DNA of 64,000 nucleotides, taken from Cryptomeria japonica. Its lineage: Eukaryota > Streptophyta > Pinopsida > Cupressales > Cupressaceae. The notes beneath the pieces were generated by a model, which did no database searches, was not told the origin of the DNA, and saw only the letters and a program-made list of their open reading frames with translations. This document shows, in pieces, positions 57,891 through 64,000 of the stretch. Numbering within the stretch: position 1 is the stretch's first letter; each line of letters opens with the position of its first letter. The stretch covers positions 49,755,136 through 49,819,135 of the forward strand of contig NC_081414.1 in NCBI RefSeq assembly GCF_030272615.1, given 5' to 3'. Made by a program: the position numbers and the translations under genes.

Positions 57891-58315
57891 TGTTGGAGTA
57901 ATTTTAGGACAATTATCAAATTATTTATTAATTAGGTCCTTTAATTATTTTTTCACTTTTAAGACAAACTTAATTGCTTTTCATTATCTAGAGTTTGCTT
58001 TCCTAGTGTTATTTCTAGATAATTGAGTTTAATTAGCTCCTATTTTGTATTGTTTTGATTCTCCTAATTGTAGCATTAGGGTTTGCACCTAGGGTTTCAT
58101 TCATCCTTTATATGGATTCATCCATTCATTGCAATTGTACCTCCAATATTGTATCTCCAAAATTATTTGAGCATAATATAGAATTCTCTAGTTGTTATAG
58201 AGCATATTATCTTTTCTTGATCTCTTTTGTGTGATAGGTGTTTTGCTTGCAGGTGATTCTTGGCTCCTATGGTTGATCATCAACTTCTATAAACCACCAC
58301 CATCATGCCTACAAT
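57891..58315 (+). repeat. LTR-like segment inside F
   Basis: ATTAAGGGGGG (57880-57890) followed by TGTTGGAGTAATTTTAGG has the polypurine-tract/LTR-start look of a Copia 3' LTR. No partner LTR was found and the right end (near CATGCCTACA, 58315) is a guess. It may be the tail of another element nested in F. Confidence 0.4.
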
Positions 58316-58544
58316 TTTGAAAAACCTTAAGATTGATTGTTGTTTTGTTAAAATTCAGACAATTTAAAATTAGGGTCAAATTGGATAAGGGCTTTTTTCT
58401 CAAGGCAAGTGTTGGAGGTAGATGAACTATTTGGCCAGCTTTGAGCAAAATGGAGGTCACCATTGTGCTCTGAAGGCCCCAAAACCCTAAGATTGCCTGT
58501 CAATTTGTCAAAACAGAAGATTGGGAAATTCTTTGCACAAAATT

Positions 58545-58765
58545 TTTCGAAAGGTTTCTATTTTCAAAAACTTTCTATTTTCAAAAACTTTCCATTTTCA
58601 AGAAATTTTCATTTTCAAAAAAATTCCATTTTCAAAAACATTCTATTTTAGAAATTTTTTCTCTTTGGAATATGGAAAGTTTCTATTTTTGGAAATTTTC
58701 TATTTTCTAATTTCTAAAACTTCCTATTTTCATAAAGTTACTATTAAAAAAAAAATCCATTTTTG
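58545..58765 (+). repeat. Degenerate TTTCTATTTTCAAAAAC tandem repeat
   Basis: About ten units of 17-20 bp, variants of TTTCTATTTTCAAAAAC, lie in the 3' part of F. The Phe-rich open frames across them are by-products of the repeat. Confidence 0.8.
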
Positions 58766-59037
58766 GAAACCCTTCAAGTCTTCCAAGCCCTAATTGACAT
58801 GCAATTGGTTTTTTGCCCATAACTTTATCATACGAAGTTGAAATCAGGCAAACGAGATATCAATGAAAAGCTAGTTTTGACACCAATCTATTTATGGTGG
58901 TGGTTTTGTCATATTCTACTTATGATGTTTATTATATGCCGTTGAAGTTAGCCTTCTTTTTTACGCTTCTGGGACCCATTTCTGGATTCATGCATTTAGA
59001 CTTTTTTTACACACTCTAAGTTTCACTTAAGGGAGGG

Positions 59038-59381
59038 TGCTAGAGCATATTTGGCTATTAGTTGCTTTTTAATAACCAAATATGCTTTTTTACTTGTTTG
59101 CTTAAATTTACTTAGAAGTGTTTGCTTCTAATTTAGTTTTTGTGCATCTAGTTTAGCTAGAGTTGAGCTTTATTTAGTTCATCATGCTTGCACTTTCGTT
59201 CTCCTAGATTTAGCTTAAGACATGTTTGTGCTTTCTTTATAAGAATCTCATTATATAATTTTAATTTTTTTGATATTCTTTGTTTTTGAGTAATATAGCA
59301 TTCATTTGTGCAACTCTCATTTCTAGAAGGTGTTTTGTTTATCGTTTGATCTTGTAGGTTCTTGTGTTGCAAAATTCAATA
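59038..59381 (+). repeat. 3' LTR of F
   Basis: 344 bp, preceded by the polypurine tract AAGGGAGGG (59029-59037). It ends TTCAATA where the 5' copy has TTCAACA. Confidence 0.88.
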
Positions 59382-59386
59382 GTTTT

Positions 59387-59880
59387 CACCTGGGATGCCC
59401 TCTAGGATTGAATTTTGATAGAGGATATGCTACATAAAATAGGATTTTAGGGCCCCCACCGATGTCTTTTATCAAGGAGGAAGAAATGGTATATTGCCTA
59501 CTCAAACTTTGTGATTTTATTGCAGAATGTTAGATATCAATCTTAAAAAATTGGAGTTGGAGTGCTCCTCTATTAGTGAATCTCTCTAAAGTTTTTAACA
59601 AATGGTCAAATTTCTATAAGAAACTAGTCTTCTCAAGTATTTGGTGATGTAAGAGAATCCCAAGTGAATATGTGATCAACATCAACCAAAAATATTTTCA
59701 ATTCATTGTCTTCAGCTTTAGTTTGGCTTCTAGTTTTGATTTGATTTAGTTTTCTCCATTCAACTTTATAAAGTAGTGTCGGTGCTTAAACCCCTTAATT
59801 TCATATGACACTTTTAAAGCATACTATGAGACAATAATAGAATCAATGGGATAATGATTTTTCTCATTAATGTTATAATT
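59387..59880. other. Unassigned DNA before the PPR remnant
   Basis: No motif recognised. It might hold more of the decayed PPR gene but no repeat could be read. Confidence 0.35.
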
Positions 59881-60165
59881 GTAATTATCCTAATAGACGT
59901 CTATGCAAAATGTGAAAACATAGATAGGGCATATGAATTATTCAAGAGAGTGCCTCAATGATATGTGGTCTCATAGAATTTAATGAATTTTAATAAAATG
60001 TTTTCAAAGGAACGAGTAGTATATTTAGAGAAAAAATTGGAACCTTTTCCAACATCCTTCTAGCATGTACAATATGGGATTTTTGGAGCAAGGTATGGAG
60101 ATCCATCATAGCATAATAGAAGACATTAGAATCTTTTGAAAAATTAACAAGTGTTATTATTTTAA
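59881..60165 (+). pseudogene. PPR protein gene remnant
   Basis: Plus-strand translation from 59881 gives VIILIDVYAKCENIDRAYEL, then FKRVPQ, stop, YVVS. This matches the plant PLS-class pentatricopeptide pattern (.LIDMYAKCG.ID.A.ELFD.MP.RDVVSWN). After a frame change, near 60083-60130, GFLEQGMEIHHSIIED matches the next repeat's (A.LEQG.EIH..II.). At least two stops and one frameshift occur in under 300 bp and no further repeats are legible. PPR proteins bind organelle RNA; this fragment could not. It is the only trace of a host-type gene family that I see. Confidence 0.72.
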
Positions 60166-61309
60166 ACCGATTCAATTTCCCATCCACCAAATAGTATAAG
60201 TCATTGATTTGCAAGAATATTGATCAATTGATTGTTATCTAAATTCTAAGACTTAACAAATTTAGCAAAAGGGGGCCAAAGTAGAAGATAAAAAGGTCTA
60301 GACAATGCACATTGGTGTTGAAAATTCATGAATTTTTATTTTCCTTGGGGAAGTTTCCATTCAAATGAGAGGGAGCGCAAAAGTTGAATTGAAAAGGTAT
60401 AGGGAATTAGAGTGAAAAAGCACACAGTGAAGGGAAGGATTGTTAAAAGAAAGTTGTGTTGAAGAAGGAAGTGAGATTGAATTGGATAAAGAAATGTGAA
60501 AGGAAAGCTTTGGGAACCAAATGCATTTCTAAGATTAGCGTGAGGATAAAAAGACCATGCATTGGTAATGAACAAAGAACATAAGAGAGAGTAATATGGA
60601 AGGGTTAGACAAGAATCTTGCATTGAAGAAGATGAGAGGTATCAATGGGATGGCATCAGTCAAAGGAAGATGAATGGTAGGGGTAGATTTTGGATGCGAT
60701 ATAAAGAGGGGTCATGTAGGGATGGGACATGACCAAAGAATCAAGATGTGGTGGGTTGTGACTCAAGGAAAAAGGTGTTGAGTTTAGTGAGATATGAGAA
60801 GTTTGTCAGAGATGAAGAGTGTAGAAATGGTAGTTGAGGATTTTTTTTAAGAAGGAAAAGGTTGGTTGAAATCTATTTAAGAGGGGATTGTGCAAAGAGA
60901 GTTAGAGGGATGTCAATGAAAGGACATAATTATAATTTTATTTTCGAAGAGTTATTAAGAATGTAATTTTGGTTCTTTGTTGTAGTCCATGTGTTAATTT
61001 AATAATAGAATGTTATTTTTGAGGTTTTTGATCGAGTGTTGTAGGAAAGAGGAGTCCTCTTGCATCATTTGGTTGGCTACACATTCAATTGTCATTTGAA
61101 AAATTTAGAAGGAAATAAATATGATTATTTACCAAGGAAAGGAAATTCCCTTGTAAAAGCTGATAAAAAAAGTAGAGAATGCATTTGCAAAAGGTAAAAT
61201 TAATGCAACTAGAAATAAAATACTAAAACATGGCTCCTTTTCATGATGGGATAAAAATTTAAAACATATTTTTCTTAGATTGATGGTTCTCCCTACTCAT
61301 GGAGTTGGG
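60166..61309. other. Unassigned DNA, purine-rich plus strand in part
   Basis: 60330-60900 is rich in A and G on the plus strand with GGAAGG/GAGAGG words. The 95-codon minus-strand frame there (60336-60623) is a composition artefact. No gene is recognised. Confidence 0.4.
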
Positions 61310-61735
61310 AAACTTGGTCTCACTTATAATCATAGAGCAAGTGTAAGGTGGGTTCCTCTAGAGGAAGAATGGAGTAAAGAAAATTTTAATGGAGCTACCT
61401 GGGGTAACCTGATAGAGTTGAGGGTGAGTTGTATTGATTTCCAAACGACCTAGATTTTCCTTAGGATATTTTGAAGCCTAAATGTGAAGAAAGTACACCT
61501 ATAAGGGGGACTCATTATTAATTTTGAATACACAATTTGACAAAAAAAAGTACTTCCAACTAAAAGTTTAAAAAAATTACATCCAATTTGGAGATTGTTA
61601 AAGTTCAATGACTACCAAATATCTCATATTTATCGAGAGGGTAATCATATAGTGGATTATCTTGCAAATTAGGTGATAGAAATGAAAGTGGAAATTGAGG
61701 GTTTAAGTTTAGTTGATATATATCATGAGTTGGAC
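61310..61735 (+). pseudogene. LINE RNase H domain fragment
   Basis: Translation gives RWVPLEEEWSKENFNGATWG (near 61347-61410), matching the start of plant LINE RNase H (KW..P..G..K.NFDGA..GNPG). Later, NLEIVKVQ and ISYIYREGNHIVDYLAN (near 61590-61672) match its end (..HI.RE.N..AD.LAN.). Intervening sequence is shortened and out of frame. It is a decayed 3' portion of an L1-type LINE and need not belong to the RT fragment at 1970-2330. Confidence 0.75.
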
Positions 61736-61740
61736 AATGT

Positions 61741-61801
61741 GTGTTTTTTTTGTTTTTTTTTTGTGGGGGGGGGGGGGGTGTTAGGGGGGTGGGGGGGTGG
61801 A
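61741..61801. repeat. T-rich then G-rich low-complexity run
   Basis: T-rich DNA followed by G13 and two more G-runs (G6 and G7) within 60 bp. It lies directly after the LINE fragment. Base counts may be unreliable. Confidence 0.85.
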
Positions 61802-62627
61802 GCGAAGGAATCCTTAATTGTACCTAAGAACAAAGTGAACAAAATATAAGGAGATTGAATTTAGAATTAAATATGTATTAGGTTTAGAGGTAATTTGCAC
61901 ACATAATAAAAAATGAAGTTCATTATTTATTGATTAGTTGGGTGGAGAGTTGAATTTCAATATAATGGAGGCAGTGTTCAATTTAAAAGCCCAGGAACAA
62001 CAAGTGGAATTTATAGGGATAATTATAGACGAGAACCTAAGGAATATCTTCAAGTGTCATTTGGTTGTGGCACTACAAGCTGCTAAAATGACCTTGGTAA
62101 TGATTATATTGAGATGGGCCATGAGTGAAAAAACAAAATGCATGTGGCATCCCTTTTCATGGCTTGGTTGATGGAGCTTGAAGAAGTTGGAATGGTGAAA
62201 AAGATTATGGAGTGATTTATCCAATCAAAATGGAGATGTAGTGTCTAGGAGTTGTTAAAAATGGAAGTAATAAGTGACCTTAATCAAAAGGGAAAATGTT
62301 AGCTAAGGCTTCATTATAGTTTTAATAGCCCTCTAGTGCCCTTCTTTATATGGGGTTCTACTATGAACGAGGATGCATGGCAAGGGAAAGCAAAATTGGG
62401 TATAAAATTTCTATTGGAGTGGTGGAATCTTCATAGATGTTGAGTGTGTCGAGACTTGGCAATGAGACAATGCCGAACCAACAAAGTGAGGAGTAAAAAG
62501 AATGAATTGACTATTTTTTGGAAGCTAGTAGAAAATAAATCGGTTCCCCTATTTCTAAAGGTATTAGCAATTTCTTTATCCTTGAAATTGTAAGCTCAAA
62601 TTTTTGTGTCATGTTCCTCTCTACATT
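61802..62627. other. Unassigned DNA
   Basis: A 77-codon open frame at 61938-62171 has no recognisable motif or neighbour support. Nothing else is seen. Confidence 0.35.
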
Positions 62628-63405
62628 CCCTTTCCAAATCTAGGTTTTTTCTCGAATTATTAGTTCTTCATTTATTTGTTTATGTTATTTATTATCAATT
62701 TTGCATCTTTTAGCTTAGTTATTCAATTCAATTTATCCAATCAATAATAAATATTAAGAGAACAATAAAAACCATCAAGTGCCTAGCTCTCTCAAAGGTT
62801 TGTAGTTGGGCCTATAAATGTTGTTCTCCAATGTTATTGGTAGAACTTGGTTCGATTCCTAGTTTGCATATTTAGAGTAATGAATCTCATTTTCAGTACA
62901 TTATAATATTAATGTTGAATATCTCTCTCATATTTATCTAGTATTAGTGTAGTGATTCTTCATTGTCCTTCAAACATGAGCATGAATATAAATCAAGGAG
63001 ATGGACCTTGCCTTTTATGTACTACGTCGCCTAGCCCTTTCCAGATCTAGATTTGTTCTCTGATTATTATTTTTGCATTGGTTTGTTTATGCTATTTATT
63101 GTCAATTTTGCACATTTTATCTTAGTTATTACATTAAAGTATCCAATCAATCAAAATGATTAAGAGAACAACCAAAACCATGTAGTTGGGCCTATTTTTT
63201 GTTCTCCAATGCAATTGGTTGAATTTGGTTTGATTCCTAGTTTCCATGTTTAGACTAGTGAATCTCATTTTAGCTACATTATAATATTAAGGTTGTATAT
63301 CTCTCTCCTATTTACCATGTATTGGTGTAGTGATTTTTTGTTATCCTTAAAACATGAGAATCAATATAAATCAAGGATATGGCCCTTGGCTTTTATGTAT
63401 AGTTT
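62628..63405. repeat. Diverged tandem duplication, unit about 400 bp
   Basis: Copy 1 (62628-63034) and copy 2 (63035-about 63405) both run from CCCTTTCCARATCTAG through TTTATTRTCAATTTTGCA, GTAGTTGGGCCTAT and TTCCTAGTTT to AATATAAATCAAGGA and CTTTTATGTA. They differ at many sites, so the duplication is old. Copy 1 contains GGTTCGATTCC, a match to the RNA polymerase III B box; copy 2 has GGTTTGATTCC. Confidence 0.85.
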
Positions 63406-63549
63406 GGTTGGTATAATCATGATAAAATGGTTGAAATTTCATTCATGAGTGGGTTGGAGACTTTATTTTTTCCTTAATAATGATTTCAAGCCATGTGGTA
63501 ACCTTGGTTTGATATGAATCAATTCTCTATGATATTTATGATAACTCAA

Positions 63550-64000
63550 TGATGAACCACTAGTACCAAACTGGTACTAAGAGGGGGGGGTGAATTAGTA
63601 TAGACACAAATACAGTCAAAAACCGGTTTGACAGCAAACACTCACAATGACTGATAAACAGAGATACTGGTAAAACAGAGTGCAACCGACAGCATCCAGT
63701 ATAGCTCAATCAGTCATGAACCGGTTACTCACTAAGCTTTTCTCTTAGCTCAATACCACATTATCATAATATTCACATGCATGAACTAGTAGACTTTATC
63801 ATGAAATCTTCACAACAGTGAGTTCAATATATTTTATAGACAGGCATAAAACATAGAAACTTTCATGTGCATAATAGATAAAACAAACCATCACAAGACA
63901 AAAGCATTTCACATAACACACACATTTTTCACGTGGAAACCCAACTGGGAAAAACCACGGTGGGGATGAATACCCACAAGCTACTTTTTGAACTCTTTAG
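63550..64000 (-). mobile_element. Copia LTR at window edge, related to B
   Basis: Read on the minus strand it contains GTGGGTATTCATCCCCACC, then TTTCCACGTGAAAAATG, and ends ATTCACCCCCCCCTC...GTTCATCA, the same landmarks in the same order as the 3' part of B's LTR. No primer site lies left of the end at 63550, so this is probably the 3' LTR of a minus-strand element extending beyond the window. Confidence 0.75.

Larger units (their letters stand above)
56382..59381 (+). mobile_element. Small Copia-like element F (3.0 kb)
   Basis: A short 5' LTR (56382-56540) and a longer 3' LTR (59038-59381) share both ends (TGYTAGAGYATATTTRGCTATTAG and TTGCAAAATTCAA). GTTTT flanks the element on both sides (56377-56381 and 59382-59386). 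The initiator-Met-like primer site follows the 5' LTR and AAGGGAGGG precedes the 3' LTR. No integrase or RT is seen in the 2.5-kb interior. The 5' LTR lacks about 185 bp present in the 3' LTR. Confidence 0.85.

Noticed and set aside
58463-58793. Phe-rich open frames
   Set aside because: They arise from the TTTCTATTTTCAAAAAC tandem repeat.
62840-62870. tRNA gene suspected from GGTTCGATTCC
   Set aside because: No cloverleaf, no anticodon arm and no acceptor stem could be built around it.
63558-63576. Perfect palindrome TAGTACC/GGTACTA
   Set aside because: Lies inside a Copia LTR end, short, and nothing sets it apart from chance.
1-64000. CRISPR arrays, bacterial operons, rRNA genes
   Set aside because: No regularly spaced identical repeats, ribosome-binding patterns or rRNA-like segments; all signs point to plant nuclear repeats.

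Overview
The window looks like heterochromatic or intergenic DNA from a seed plant with a large, retrotransposon-packed genome. I infer a plant because Copia elements carry the initiator-Met primer site TGGTATCAGAGC, the Ty3 element has Tat-like features, L1-type LINE fragments are present, and there is one PPR-gene remnant. The overall style suggests a gymnosperm, but that is a guess. I see no intact host gene. Nearly every coding stretch is a decayed transposable-element reading frame with in-frame stops and frameshifts, many of them CAA/CAG/CGA to TAA/TAG/TGA changes as expected from deamination of methylated cytosine.

Layout. 1-1510: 5' end of a minus-strand Copia-type element (family A). 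1970-2330: LINE reverse-transcriptase scrap. 4900-8167: decayed minus-strand Copia pol (G). 8168-20310: plus-strand Copia element (B), whose 5' LTR is split by a second family A copy (8824-13788). That A copy keeps gag and protease but has an acidic tail where integrase and RT should be. 21236-39677: an 18.4-kb Tat-like Ty3 element (C) with matching ATAAC target duplications and LTRs of 5.5 and 5.1 kb. 39683-45798: a broken minus-strand relative (E) of the protein encoded in C's LTRs, interrupted by a D-family solo LTR (TATTC duplications) and a Copia-type solo LTR. 45866-46730: a cluster of diverged hairpins. 47080-55189: element D (TAAAG duplications), about 1-kb LTRs, no pol, one long Pro/Ser-rich frame. 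56382-59381: a small Copia-like element F (GTTTT duplications). 59.4-64 kb: a PPR pseudogene scrap, a LINE RNase H scrap, a roughly 400-bp tandem duplication and the edge of another Copia LTR.

The most unusual system is element C. Its TATA box lies about 300 bp into the LTR. A roughly 1,200-codon frame with nuclear-localisation-like and acidic segments follows inside the LTR, so it lies in U5, upstream of the primer-binding site. Its pol places an RNase H with an intact D-E-D-D set upstream of the reverse transcriptase, while the ordinary RNase H downstream of RT has lost catalytic residues. A divergent relative of the LTR-encoded protein (E) next to C argues that it belongs to an old protein family. 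Many stops in the LTR frame are shared by both LTRs, so the parent copy already carried them when C was copied and integrated.

Relative order of insertions that the sequence supports: A went into B; B lies beside or within G; C and two solo LTRs went into the E region; a 137-bp retroposon went into one D LTR. All calls are by eye and no alignment or database search was run.
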